Part shown: piece after piece, positions 53,630 to 61,861 of the stretch | How positions within the stretch are numbered: the stretch's first letter is position 1 | Layout: each line of letters starts with the position of its first letter | Source of the DNA: Streptomyces albiflavescens | GTDB taxonomy: Bacteria; Actinomycetota; Actinomycetes; Streptomycetales; Streptomycetaceae | DNA length: 64,000 nt | Assembly (NCBI RefSeq): GCF_014645835.1 | Contig: NZ_BMMM01000004.1 | Span: 1-64,000 of the forward strand | Direction: 5' to 3' | Position numbers and translations under genes: made by a program | The notes under the pieces: model-generated | What the model was told of the DNA's origin: nothing | The model's database searches: none | The model's input: the letters and a program-made list of their open reading frames with translations, nothing else

Positions 53630-54481
53630 ATGAGCTCAGGTACGGCAGGTCATGTGACGCGATCTTCCAGTAGTCCACACCTTGAGACAGCAGCGCACAC
53701 TCCGTTGCGGAGGCTTCTGCGCACGGTCGACGGGGTGTCCATCGATGCCGCGTACGACCCTGGAACACGGCCTTCCGGCGACCTCGCGATCGTTGTCGCG
53801 CACGGTTTCACGGGCGACCTGGGCCGCCCGCACGTGCGCCGCGCGGCGGGTGTCCTCGGGCGGAACGCGGCGGTGGTCACCTTCTCCTTCCGTGGTCACG
53901 GCGCCTCCGGCGGCCGCTCGACGGTCGGCGACCGGGAGGTGCACGACCTGGCGGCCGCGGTGGCGTGGGCGCGGGAGCTCGGGCACGCGCGGGTCGCCAC
54001 CGTCGGGTTCTCGATGGGCGGCTCGGTGGTGCTGCGGCACGCGGCACTGCACCGAGCGGCCGGTTCGGAGCACGCGGGGCGCACGGAAGCGCATGTGGAC
54101 GCGGTGGTTTCGGTGAGCGCTCCGGCCCGTTGGTATTACCGGGGTACGGCCCCTATGCGGCGCGTGCACTGGCTGGTAACCCGTCCGGTGGGGCGGGCCG
54201 TGGGCCGCTACGGGCTGCGGACCCGGATCCACCACCGCGAGTGGGACCCGGTGCCCGCCTCCCCCGTCGAGTCGGTCCCCCTCATCGCGCCCACCCCGCT
54301 GCTGATCGTCCACGGCGACCAGGACGGCTATTTCCCGGTGGACCACCCGCGGATGCTGGCCGAGGCCTCCGGGGATCACGCCGAGCTGTGGCTGGAGCAC
54401 GGCATGGGCCACGCCGAGAACGCGGCCGAGGACGAGCTGCTCGCCCGGATCGGGGACTGGGTCGCCGCGCACGCGGGCTAG
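53630..54481 (+). CDS. Alpha/beta hydrolase
   Basis: A 283-residue hydrolase of the alpha/beta fold. The oxyanion region is VVAHGFTGD, nucleophile Ser is in GFSMGGS, Asp in HGDQDGYFP and His in HGMGHAE. The layout resembles acyl-glycerol lipase or esterase-type enzymes; substrate is unknown. ATG at 53630 lacks a ribosome binding site, so the start is not fully certain. It diverges from glnR with 252 bases between, and precedes a MoaD-like gene. Confidence 0.86.
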   Translation: MSSGTAGHVTRSSSSPHLETAAHTPLRRLLRTVDGVSIDAAYDPGTRPSGDLAIVVAHGFTGDLGRPHVRRAAGVLGRNAAVVTFSFRGHGASGGRSTVGDREVHDLAAAVAWARELGHARVATVGFSMGGSVVLRHAALHRAAGSEHAGRTEAHVDAVVSVSAPARWYYRGTAPMRRVHWLVTRPVGRAVGRYGLRTRIHHREWDPVPASPVESVPLIAPTPLLIVHGDQDGYFPVDHPRMLAEASGDHAELWLEHGMGHAENAAEDELLARIGDWVAAHAG

Positions 54482-54497
54482 CCTGACGGTGTTCACA

Positions 54498-54543
54498 GGA
54501 TCCACCGGTGTACGCGGTCCGGATCCACTGCTGTACGCGATCC
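54498..54543. repeat. 23-nt tandem repeat, two units
   Basis: Units at 54498-54520 and 54521-54543 share GGATCCAC, GTACGCG and TCC with three differences. A further degenerate stretch follows. They lie between the hydrolase stop and the MoaD-like start. Confidence 0.75.
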
Positions 54544-54577
54544 GCTGGGATCGCGTATCCACTGATTGAGGAACGAG

Positions 54578-54832
54578 ATGGCAAAGGGCACGGTGCGTTA
54601 CTGGGCCGCCGCCAAGGCCGCGGCAGGCGTCGCCGAGGAGCCGTACGAGGCGAGCACGCTCGCCGAGGCGCTCGACGCGGCCCGCGAGCGACACCCCGGC
54701 GAACTCGTCCGCGTCCTGCGGCGATGCTCGTTCCTCATCGACGGTGACCCCGTGGGGACCCGCGGGCATGAGACGGTACGGCTGGCCGAGGGCGGCACGG
54801 TCGAGGTGCTCCCGCCGTTCGCAGGAGGGTGA
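54578..54832 (+). CDS. MoaD/ThiS-like sulfur-carrier protein
   Basis: An 84-residue ubiquitin-fold protein ending in the Gly-Gly needed for adenylation and thiocarboxylation (VEVLPPFAGG). It carries sulfur for molybdopterin or a related cofactor. The GAGGAACGAG ribosome site fixes ATG at 54578. A thiosulfate sulfurtransferase encoded 2.6 kb downstream could provide sulfur, but no MoaE or E1-like gene is nearby. Its stop overlaps a possible GTG start of the next gene. Confidence 0.87.
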   Translation: MAKGTVRYWAAAKAAAGVAEEPYEASTLAEALDAARERHPGELVRVLRRCSFLIDGDPVGTRGHETVRLAEGGTVEVLPPFAGG

Positions 54833-54840
54833 GCGAGACG

Positions 54841-56070
54841 ATGAGCAACCAGCCGTACGAGTCCCCGTACGAGCCGCCGTACGAGGGGTACGACCCGTAT
54901 CAGCAGCCCCAGCAGCCCCAGCAGGCCGCGCAGCAGCCCGAGTGGCAGCAGTACACCCAGCAGTGGGAGGGGCAGACCTGGGAGACGCAGGCGCAGACGC
55001 CGGTCTCCGCGGCGGAGACGGCGTATCTGCCTCCGCAGGCGTACGCCGAGCCGCCTGCCTACGGCACTTACGCCCAGCCCCTGCCGCCGGAGGCGCCGGC
55101 GCCGGAGTGGACGCCCGGGTACGAGCCCTCCGCCTACATGACGCCCGACAGCGGTGGCTTCGCCCACCCGTCCCACCCGGGGGTCCCCCCGGGGCGTTCG
55201 GATGCCGGGGGAGGGCCGACTGCCCACAGCGCGGGCAGCCCCCAGGGCGCGCCCGGTCCCGTTGCCGAGCCCGCCCCCGAGTACGGGCCCCCCACCGTCA
55301 CCGGCAACACCCGCGTCACCGACGCCCAGCGTGCCCGTGCCGAGGGGCGGTCGCCGATCATCGAGCCCGGGATGCAGCCGGCCGCGCTCACGGCTGGGCT
55401 GGGGCTGCTGCTGTCCGGTGCGGCCGCGATCGGGGAGTACGCGCTCGTCGTACCCCTCGTGCTGCTGCAGGCCGTCACGGCGGCCGGATGGTTCCGGCTG
55501 AACGGGATGTGGCCCGCCCGGCAGGGCATCGCGCTGGCGTTCCTGGGCGCGGTGACCGCGGACGTGGCGCTGCTCGCGACCGGCCGGGAGAACGGGCCCG
55601 CCGCGATCCTCGGCACCCTCGGCGTATGGGTCCTGCTGACCCTCGTCCTGCAACTGCGCAGCCACGCCGACCCGGACACCCGGATGTACGGCCTGATGGC
55701 GACCGTCGCCTCGGCGGCGCTGGCGATCGTCGCCGCCGGGCACCTCGCCGCGGAGCCGGACGCCGTCACGGTGGGAGCGGCCGCCGTCGCCGTGGCGATC
55801 CTCGCCCGTGCGCTGCCGCTGCCCACGGCGGCCTCCGTGGTGGTCGCGCTGCTGGCCGCCGCGGGCGCCGGTGTCGCCGTCGGCGGGATGACCGATCTGG
55901 GGCCGCGGGGCGCCTTCCTCGGCCTCGGCGCGGGCGTCTGCGCGCTGGTCGGCCACCGGGTCGCGAGCTACGACTACCCGTCCCGTTTCGTCCACTTCAC
56001 CGCGGGCGTGGCCCTTCCCCTGGCCGCCGCGGCCCCGGCGGTCTACCTGCTGGGCCGCGCGCTCGGCTAG
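54841..56070 (+). CDS. Multi-pass membrane protein with disordered N-terminus
   Basis: A 409-residue protein. The first 180 residues are disordered, rich in Pro, Gln, Tyr and Glu (YDPYQQPQQPQQAAQQPEWQ). The rest has eight or nine membrane helices. One stretch of the N-terminus (HPGVPPGRSDAGGG, DNA about 55180-55215) looks like a translated GC-rich Streptomyces repeat. ATG at 54841 with GGAGG 13 bases upstream is preferred; GTG at 54829 overlaps the MoaD-like stop. No family is recognised. Confidence 0.75.
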   Translation: MSNQPYESPYEPPYEGYDPYQQPQQPQQAAQQPEWQQYTQQWEGQTWETQAQTPVSAAETAYLPPQAYAEPPAYGTYAQPLPPEAPAPEWTPGYEPSAYMTPDSGGFAHPSHPGVPPGRSDAGGGPTAHSAGSPQGAPGPVAEPAPEYGPPTVTGNTRVTDAQRARAEGRSPIIEPGMQPAALTAGLGLLLSGAAAIGEYALVVPLVLLQAVTAAGWFRLNGMWPARQGIALAFLGAVTADVALLATGRENGPAAILGTLGVWVLLTLVLQLRSHADPDTRMYGLMATVASAALAIVAAGHLAAEPDAVTVGAAAVAVAILARALPLPTAASVVVALLAAAGAGVAVGGMTDLGPRGAFLGLGAGVCALVGHRVASYDYPSRFVHFTAGVALPLAAAAPAVYLLGRALG

Positions 56071-56106
56071 CCGAGCGGTTCGTCACAGCTGATCGACAAG
56101 CACCTC

Positions 56107-56133
56107 GAAGGGCCCCCGACACGGGGGCCCTTC
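56107..56133. terminator. Strong hairpin terminator
   Basis: A perfect 12-bp stem GAAGGGCCCCCG (56107-56118 and 56122-56133) with a 3-nt loop lies 37 bases after the membrane protein stop. Confidence 0.87.
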
Positions 56134-56205
56134 GGGGTTAGGCTCGCGATCGACGGCCACTCGGTCGTTGAGACCGGGTCTGCCGAGGTGGGGGAAACAC
56201 CGAGC

Positions 56206-56949
56206 ATGCGCGCACTGCGAATAACCTTGATCGTCGTCGTCATCCTGGGCGGCCTGTTCGTGATCGCGGACCGGGTGGCGGTCGGGTTCGCGGAGGACAA
56301 GGCGGCGGACCGGATCAAGAGCACCGAGGGGCTGGCCGGCACCCCCGACGTGTCCATCGAGGGCTTCCCCTTCCTCACCCAGGTCGCCGGCGGCGAGCTC
56401 GACGACGTGAAGATCGGCATCAAGAACTACGAAGCCTCGACGGGCGGCACGAGCGCCGCCGCCGCCACGATCCGCATCGACCACCTCAGCGCCGAGATGC
56501 ACGGCGTCGTCTTCAACGGCGACTACAGCTCCGCCACCGCCGACAGCGCCACCGGCACCGCGTCCATCGCGTACGACGAGCTGCTGAAGGCCGCCAAGGC
56601 CGAGCCCACCCAGGTCGCCTCCGGTGTCACCGCGCGGGTGATCGGCCTCTCCGACGGCGGCAACGGCAAGATCAAGGTCACGGTCGAGGCCACCGTCCTC
56701 GGCACCAAGCTGCCCCAGCCGGTCTCCGTGCTCAGCTCCGTCAGCGTCTCGGGGGACACGGTGAAGGTGCACGCCGACTCCCTGCCCAAGCTGGGTGTCG
56801 AGCTCGCCGAGGGCCGGATCCGCGCGATCACCGACTTCCAGCAGAAGATCGACGAACTGCCCGGCGGCATCCAGCTCGACAAGGTCGAGGCGGCAAAGAG
56901 CGGCGTCGACATCTCGGTGAAGGGTTCGGACGTCAAGCTGGTCGGGTAG
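56206..56949 (+). CDS. DUF2993 (LmeA-like) exported protein
   Basis: A 247-residue protein with an N-terminal helix (about 5-24) acting as signal or anchor, then a DUF2993 domain that starts with the marker DVSIEGFPFLTQVAGGELDD. It is a paralogue of the protein at 39849-41048, with which it shares the FPFLTQ motif. Lipid binding at the cell surface is inferred from LmeA. ATG at 56206 follows GGGGGAA at some distance. Confidence 0.83.
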   Translation: MRALRITLIVVVILGGLFVIADRVAVGFAEDKAADRIKSTEGLAGTPDVSIEGFPFLTQVAGGELDDVKIGIKNYEASTGGTSAAAATIRIDHLSAEMHGVVFNGDYSSATADSATGTASIAYDELLKAAKAEPTQVASGVTARVIGLSDGGNGKIKVTVEATVLGTKLPQPVSVLSSVSVSGDTVKVHADSLPKLGVELAEGRIRAITDFQQKIDELPGGIQLDKVEAAKSGVDISVKGSDVKLVG

Positions 56950-57170
56950 GCCTCGGCGCGGGCCGGGGCCCGTGGAGAGCCCGTTGTCCGAAGGGCGAGA
57001 CGACCTCGTCCGTACCGCAGATGCGCTGTCGGCGTGACGACGGAAACAGCGGCCCGGAAACAAGGCGGGCGCGGCCTCGACGCGCAGCGCATCCCACATC
57101 ACGGACGATCGCGTCTCAGCATCCGACACACCGGTGACATGCCCGCCTGTCCGTCCCTACGATCGGACGC

Positions 57171-57251
57171 ATGAAGCGACAGGCGGATCTCACGAAGCGG
57201 CGGGCAGTAGACCTGTGCCGCGTCGCCGCCATGCTCTGTCGCACCTTCTGA
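57171..57251 (+). CDS. Sulfur-responsive leader peptide
   Basis: A 26-residue open frame (MKRQADLTKR start, CRVAAMLCRTF end) with Cys codons at 16 and 23 ends 144 bases before the sulfurtransferase gene. Streptomyces and mycobacteria carry short cysteine-containing leader peptides of this RRAVDLCR kind before sulfur genes, and mycobacterial ones sense Cys-tRNA supply by ribosome stalling. Directly after the stop lies a palindrome (57252-57258 and 57267-57273, loop 8). Low cysteine should stall the ribosome and change folding of the leader. The length and motif make this more than a chance frame. Confidence 0.82.
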   Translation: MKRQADLTKRRAVDLCRVAAMLCRTF

Positions 57252-57395
57252 GCGGAAGCGTTCGAACTTCCGCGAGCCGGGCCCCTGGATGTCTCTTGTC
57301 GGGGCCACCCCTGCGCCACACAGCCGTTACCGGCATGACCGCGCACCCCTCTCTAACGCACCGCCCCGCCGCAACTGCCCCGGAGGAGAACGAGC

Positions 57396-58241
57396 ATGAG
57401 CCGCAGCGACGTCCTGGTAGACGCCGACTGGGTCCAGGACCACCTGGACGACCCGAACGTGGCCATCGTCGAGGTCGACGAGGACACGTCCGCGTACGAG
57501 AAGAACCACATCAAGAACGCCATCCGGATCGACTGGACCAAGGACCTCCAGGACCCGGTCCGCCGTGACTTCATCGACCAGGAGGGCTTCGAGGAGCTCC
57601 TCTCGTCGAAGGGCATCGGCAACGACACCCTCGTCGTCCTCTACGGCGGCAACAACAACTGGTTCGCCTCGTACGCCTACTGGTACTTCAAGCTCTACGG
57701 CCACGAGAACGTGAAGCTCCTCGACGGCGGCCGCAAGAAGTGGGAGCTCGACTCCCGCGACCTGGTCGACGGCTCGCAGGTGCCCGAGCGCGCCGCGACC
57801 GAGTACCAGGCCAAGGCCCAGAACACGGCGATCCGCGCCTTCCGTGACGACGTCGTCGCCGCGATCGGCTCGCAGAACCTGGTCGACGTGCGTTCGCCCG
57901 ACGAGTTCAGCGGCAAGCTGCTCGCCCCGGCCCACCTGCCGCAGGAGCAGTCGCAGCGTCCGGGCCACATCCCGACCGCCCGCAACATCCCGTGGTCGAA
58001 GAACGCCAACGACGACGGCACCTTCAAGTCGGACGACGAGCTCAAGGAGCTCTACGCCGCGGAGCAGGTCGACCTCGCCACGGACACCATCGCGTACTGC
58101 CGTATCGGTGAGCGTTCCGCGCTCACCTGGTTCGTGCTGCACGAGCTGCTCGGTGTGGAGAACGTCAAGAACTACGACGGCTCCTGGACCGAGTACGGCT
58201 CCCTGGTCGGCGTCCCGATCGAGCTCGGCGCCAACAAGTAA
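57396..58241 (+). CDS. Thiosulfate sulfurtransferase (rhodanese, two domains)
   Basis: A 281-residue enzyme that transfers sulfane sulfur from thiosulfate to cyanide or a thiol. It is the Streptomyces/mycobacterial CysA/SseA type. The N-terminal inactive rhodanese domain (1-130) has EVDEDTSAYEKNHIKNA; the C-terminal one (about 145-281) has LVDVRSPDEFSG and active Cys in IAYCRIGERS. GGAGGAG gives a strong start at 57396. It is followed after 30 bases by DUF1416, with which it is usually paired, and preceded by the Cys leader peptide. Confidence 0.94.
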   Translation: MSRSDVLVDADWVQDHLDDPNVAIVEVDEDTSAYEKNHIKNAIRIDWTKDLQDPVRRDFIDQEGFEELLSSKGIGNDTLVVLYGGNNNWFASYAYWYFKLYGHENVKLLDGGRKKWELDSRDLVDGSQVPERAATEYQAKAQNTAIRAFRDDVVAAIGSQNLVDVRSPDEFSGKLLAPAHLPQEQSQRPGHIPTARNIPWSKNANDDGTFKSDDELKELYAAEQVDLATDTIAYCRIGERSALTWFVLHELLGVENVKNYDGSWTEYGSLVGVPIELGANK

Positions 58242-58271
58242 CCCTCAAGGCCTGAAGGACGGAATCGAAAT

Positions 58272-58559
58272 ATGTGTGGAGCGAAGGCCGGCGGCCCCGA
58301 CGCCTCGACGATCAAGCCCGGTGAGACCACGATCCAGGGGCAGGTGACCCGCGACGGCGAGCCGGTCACGGGTTACGTCCGCCTCCTGGACTCGACCGGC
58401 GAGTTCACCGCCGAGGTTCCGACCTCGGCCACCGGACAGTTCCGCTTCTACGCGGCCGAGGGCACGTGGACCGTGCGGGCCCTGGTGCCCGGCGGCACCG
58501 CCGACCGCACGGTCGTCGCCCAGACGGGCGGCCTCGCCGAGGTCGCGATCGCCGTCTGA
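58272..58559 (+). CDS. DUF1416 protein
   Basis: A 95-residue protein of the DUF1416 family with a conserved MCGAKAGGPD start, followed by a beta-sandwich like a single prealbumin/Ig-type fold. DUF1416 genes are nearly always next to this type of sulfurtransferase in actinobacteria, so a role in sulfur handling, perhaps through Cys2, is likely. Ribosome site AAGGACGG. The operon ends at the terminator after it. Confidence 0.9.
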   Translation: MCGAKAGGPDASTIKPGETTIQGQVTRDGEPVTGYVRLLDSTGEFTAEVPTSATGQFRFYAAEGTWTVRALVPGGTADRTVVAQTGGLAEVAIAV

Positions 58560-58600
58560 ACAGCCGACCGCCGTTTTTGACGGCAGTCACCTGAACGGCT

Positions 58601-58654
58601 GAAGGGCCGCACCCCCGGGGGTTGGACGCTTACCGGACAGGGGTGCGGCCCTTC
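58601..58654 (+). terminator. Terminator of the sulfurtransferase operon
   Basis: A perfect 15-bp stem (58601-58615 and 58640-58654) encloses a 24-nt loop. It lies 41 bases after the DUF1416 stop. A smaller GCCGT/ACGGC hairpin with a T-rich loop (58570-58584) precedes it. Confidence 0.85.
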
Positions 58655-58726
58655 GGCTTGCCCGCGTGTGCGAGACGGGCCTTCGCACCCGTGCGCCGAC
58701 GGCTTCCGCAGGCCTACGCTGGGTGT

Positions 58727-58987
58727 ATGTACGCACGACGGCGTCACGTGTACTTCGCCATGATGGGGACGTGCATCGGACTCTTCGTCATGGCCTGGGC
58801 AGTGGTGCGGCTCTGGTCGATTCCCGTGGCTGTCGGGATGTGTGTGGTGGCCATGGTCATTCCGCCGCTGGCCGCGGTGGTGGCCAATCGGCGCGGGCCG
58901 GAGGACCGGTGGTGGGACGACCCGTCCGGTGACCCCAAGTCCGACGAGTGGTGGGACGAGCTGGACGGCAAGAAGCGGCGCCCGTAG
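58727..58987 (+). CDS. DUF3099 membrane protein
   Basis: An 86-residue protein with two membrane helices (about 9-28 and 31-51) and a Trp/Asp-rich tail (DRWWDDPSGD, SDEWWDEL), the DUF3099 pattern of actinobacteria. The ATG at 58727 lies only 7 bases after a TACGCT -10-like element, so a leaderless message is likely. Function unknown. Confidence 0.84.
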   Translation: MYARRRHVYFAMMGTCIGLFVMAWAVVRLWSIPVAVGMCVVAMVIPPLAAVVANRRGPEDRWWDDPSGDPKSDEWWDELDGKKRRP

Positions 58988-59037
58988 CGGGCGGCGGGCG
59001 CAGCAGACGGCATGGCGGCAGCGGGAGAAAGGCGCAT

Positions 59038-59460
59038 ATGTCGCGTACGAGATTGTCCACCGTGGTGTTCGACGCGCCCGACGCGCATGCGCTGGCCGAC
59101 TTCTACATGCGGTTGCTCGGGTATGTGGTGCGGGCGAAGGAGCCGGACTGGGTGCTCATCGGCCCGCCGTACGGCGGCATCGCGCTCGCCTTCGAGACCG
59201 AGCGGCTCTACACGCCGCCCGTGTGGCCCGCGGGCCCCGGCGACCAGCGGATGATGATGCACCTGGACATCGAGGTCGACGACCTGGCCGAGGAGACGGC
59301 CCATGCCCTCTCCGAGGGGGCCAGGCTCGCCGAGCACCAGCCCCAGGAGCATGTACGCGTCTTCCTGGACCCGGCGGGGCATCCGTTCTGCCTGTGGGTG
59401 CACACGCATGAGAAGCATCCGAAGCGTCTGAGGCGTCACACGCGCCAGACGACTCAGTAG
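59038..59460 (+). CDS. VOC (glyoxalase/bleomycin-resistance fold) protein
   Basis: A 140-residue VOC protein. The two beta-alpha-beta units start at STVVFDAPDAHALADFYMRL and MMMHLDIEVDDLAEETAHAL, and a metal-ligand-type His and Glu pattern is partly kept. Substrate unknown. ATG at 59038 has GGGAGAAAG. The last residues and the stop lie in a triple repeat shared with the convergent DsrE gene's end (59449-59560). Confidence 0.82.
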   Translation: MSRTRLSTVVFDAPDAHALADFYMRLLGYVVRAKEPDWVLIGPPYGGIALAFETERLYTPPVWPAGPGDQRMMMHLDIEVDDLAEETAHALSEGARLAEHQPQEHVRVFLDPAGHPFCLWVHTHEKHPKRLRRHTRQTTQ

Positions 59461-59560
59461 ACGAGCGCGAGACGACTCATCGGAGGGGCGGCCGGGCAAC
59501 TCGGTGGACGAGTGCCTGAGACGGGCGGCCGGGTGGCTCAGTAGACGAGTGCCTGCGTCT
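59449..59560. repeat. Triple degenerate repeat between convergent stop codons
   Basis: CTCAGTAGACGAG-like units occur at about 59453, 59500 and 59537. The first holds the VOC stop codon on the plus strand, the third holds the DsrE stop codon on the minus strand. Units two and three are also preceded by a shared GGGCGGCCGGG. Confidence 0.78.
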
Positions 59561-59900
59561 CGTCCCCCATCGCCTCCTGCACGAACACCTGCGCGCCCGC
59601 GATGCGTACGCCCTCCAGGACGTCCTTCTCCGTGATCTCGCGCCGGGCCGCGCACTGTGTGCACAGGGTGACGCGCCCGGCCGCCAGGATCGAGTCGATC
59701 AGGTCGGGCAGCGGCGCCGCGTGCGGAAGCTCGAACTCGGCGGCGCGGCCCGGCAGCGCGAACCACGAGGACTCGCCGGTCAGCCAGAGGGAGACGTCGA
59801 CACCACTGGCCACGGCCACCGCCGCGACGGTGAACGCCTGTGAGCAGCGCTCCGGAGCATCGGCCCCCGCCGTCACCTTGATCACGAGCTTTTTCGCCAT
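59538..59900 (-). CDS. DsrE family protein
   Basis: A 120-residue protein of the DsrE/YchN fold, small homo-oligomers that often relay sulfur through a Cys. It has the family's strands and the helix before CTQCAARREI; Cys near 80 and 83 form a CxxC that could be the active site. It is not linked in an operon with the sulfurtransferase 1.3 kb away, but the same sulfur pathway is plausible. The ATG at 59900 is 6 bases after a TACCAT -10-like element, so it may be leaderless. Confidence 0.8.
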   Translation of the reverse strand: MAKKLVIKVTAGADAPERCSQAFTVAAVAVASGVDVSLWLTGESSWFALPGRAAEFELPHAAPLPDLIDSILAAGRVTLCTQCAARREITEKDVLEGVRIAGAQVFVQEAMGDETQALVY

Positions 59901-60014
59901 GGCCGAATGGTAGTCCGAATCGTAATGAACTCCTGTGCAACTTCATGCGCCGTCCATGGGTCTCCTGTGCGCGCGGATACGGAATCCGCGCTTCACGTTC
60001 CGTGGGGGGACGTC

Positions 60015-60908
60015 TTGGAAGTCTCGGAAACACCTGAAGCACCTGAAGGGCCCGAAAGACCCGAGGCACCTGGAGTACCTCGAGTGTCTGAAGCGTCTGG
60101 AGTACCGGAAGTACCGCCAGTGCCTGAAGCATCTGAAGCAGCGCCCGACGTGTCTGCAGTACCTCAAGTAGTGCCTGAAGTCTCTGAAGTACCTGAAGTG
60201 CGCGTACGCCGACGCGGGCGTACGACCCTGCTGATCGCCACCGCCGCCGTGCTCGGGCTCGTCGCCGGTACCTGCGCCGGTTATCTCGTCCAGGCCGACC
60301 GCGAGCCCACCAAGCTGCCGTCGTTGTCGCAGCCGGTGGTCGCGCAGGCCAAGGGCGCGGGCCCCGAGCCCCTGTCGGTCGCGCAGGACCGCCGGGTGAA
60401 GACCGACGGCGACCTGCGCAAGCTGCTGCTCAAGCGGCCGAAGGGGACGCGGGAGGCCGACTGGTTGAGCGACGACGGCTGGATGGACATCGGCGAGTAC
60501 TCGGAGTCGTTCACGAAGCCGGCCGGCGCTTTCAGGGATCTGGTCGGCGACGAGTTCCGTCGTGCGGCCGTCACCGGATGGCGCGTCGGCAGCACGTACA
60601 GCGTCGAGATCCGGCTCGTCCAGTACCGGCAGCAGGAGAACCTCGGCGCGGCCGAAGCGGCCGACGACGGCCACTACTGGGCGGGCAACGAGGACGGCAC
60701 CCGTAACTGGGACATCCCCGGCACGGGCGACGGCGTGGCGTACGTCCACACCAAGCCCCACACGGAGGCCGGCTATCTGCCGATGTACGAGGCCGAGGCG
60801 CAGGCCCGACGCGGTGACATCGCCGTGGAGATCTGGGTGAACAGCACCAAGCCGATCGCCAAGGCGACGATCATGGACCTGGCCAAGCGGCAGATGGAGC
60901 GGCTGTGA
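60015..60908 (+). CDS. Membrane-anchored exported protein 1 of a three-gene set
   Basis: A 297-residue protein with a repetitive cytoplasmic head, a membrane helix (about 70-90) and an exported domain. The exported part contains LRKLLLKRPKGTREAD and an FRRAAVTGWRVGSTYSVEIR strand pair, similar to the third gene of the set (LRKLVLPAPKGAKAD; RHIAARGWTTEDGTHTRIY). TTG at 60015 with GGGGGG upstream is my best start. The head is encoded by 9-nt repeats. It overlaps the next gene by 4 bases. No known family. Confidence 0.72.
   Translation: MEVSETPEAPEGPERPEAPGVPRVSEASGVPEVPPVPEASEAAPDVSAVPQVVPEVSEVPEVRVRRRGRTTLLIATAAVLGLVAGTCAGYLVQADREPTKLPSLSQPVVAQAKGAGPEPLSVAQDRRVKTDGDLRKLLLKRPKGTREADWLSDDGWMDIGEYSESFTKPAGAFRDLVGDEFRRAAVTGWRVGSTYSVEIRLVQYRQQENLGAAEAADDGHYWAGNEDGTRNWDIPGTGDGVAYVHTKPHTEAGYLPMYEAEAQARRGDIAVEIWVNSTKPIAKATIMDLAKRQMERL
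60030..60197 (+). repeat. 9-nt minisatellite inside the coding region
   Basis: About 19 degenerate 9-nt units of the type CCTGAAGNA are translated as three-residue units such as PEA, PEV, SEA and SGV. On the opposite strand the minisatellite at 37716-37913 has similar CTGAAAGTG and CTGGAAGAG units. Confidence 0.83.
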
Positions 60909-61861
60909 CCACCGAGCAATCGACAACACCGGAGCCGGTGGAGCCCACACAGCCCGCGCAGGCCGCACAGCCCACACAGACCGCGCAGCCCGCGCAGGCC
61001 GTGGAGCCCATACCGGCTGTGGAGCCCGTACAGCCCGTGGATTCCCTGGAGCCCGTGGATTCCGCACCGGAGTCCGCGTCCGATGCGGCTCCCAAGAAGC
61101 GTGTCCGTCGCGGGCGCATCGCCGCCATCGCCGGTTCCGTCCTGCTCGTCGGTGCCGTCATCGGTGGCGCCGGCTACACCGTCGTGACCGTCCAGGACGC
61201 CGACCGGGACGCGGGCGCGCCCGTCTGGAAGTTCCCGAAGGCCACGAAGGAGGACGCCAAGAAGGCGAAGGCGACCTCGGGGCTCGCCGCCATGCTCGTG
61301 CCGTACGAGGGCGAGGGCGAGGGCTGGAGCCGGGGCCCGGACATCGCCGAGTTCGGCTCCGACGCCGCGCTCAGCGGGGGCGAGGCCGCGGCCCTGCGCA
61401 AGGAGTCGATCAGCGATCTGCCCCGCTCCCAGCGGCGGCGGCTGGAGAAGGAGATCGACAAGCAGCACACCAAGGGCATGGTGATGCGCAGCTACCTGAG
61501 TACGGCGAACGCGAGCGACTCCACGGCCTACGCCGAGAGGGCCTTCACCGTGAGCATCGAGCTGATGCAGATGGAGGACAAGACGGCGGTCCGGAACATG
61601 TCGACCTTCCAGAACGAGTTCTTCGACGCCCTGTCGATCTTCCGCAGCGGGCCGAAGATCGAGGGCCACAAGAACGCCAAGTGCTTCCTTCCGCCCAAGG
61701 ACAAGGAGGAGAAGCTCGACATGATGGTCTGCTCCGCCTACGAGGGCGACGTGCTGGTCAGCGTCACCGCGGAGGCGGCCAAGCCACTGAACACCAAGGG
61801 GGTCGCGTCGCTCCTGCGTGAGCAGCTCGACCGCATCACCGAGCCGGGGGAGGCGGTATGA
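60905..61861 (+). CDS. Membrane-anchored exported protein 2 of the set
   Basis: A 318-residue protein: a Pro/Gln/Val-rich cytoplasmic head with repeated QPAQA/EPVQPV units (1-60), a basic stretch, a membrane helix (about 75-98) and an exported, mostly helical domain of 210 residues with two Cys. GTG at 60905 overlaps the stop of gene 1 (GTGA), and its stop overlaps gene 3 by 4 bases. Its outer domain differs from those of genes 1 and 3. Function unknown; tight coupling suggests one surface complex. Confidence 0.74.
   Translation: MTTEQSTTPEPVEPTQPAQAAQPTQTAQPAQAVEPIPAVEPVQPVDSLEPVDSAPESASDAAPKKRVRRGRIAAIAGSVLLVGAVIGGAGYTVVTVQDADRDAGAPVWKFPKATKEDAKKAKATSGLAAMLVPYEGEGEGWSRGPDIAEFGSDAALSGGEAAALRKESISDLPRSQRRRLEKEIDKQHTKGMVMRSYLSTANASDSTAYAERAFTVSIELMQMEDKTAVRNMSTFQNEFFDALSIFRSGPKIEGHKNAKCFLPPKDKEEKLDMMVCSAYEGDVLVSVTAEAAKPLNTKGVASLLREQLDRITEPGEAV

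Noticed and set aside
53374..53631. 85-codon minus-strand frame upstream of glnR
   Set aside because: No ribosome binding site, low-quality composition, and it covers the promoter region and hairpin shared by glnR and the hydrolase.
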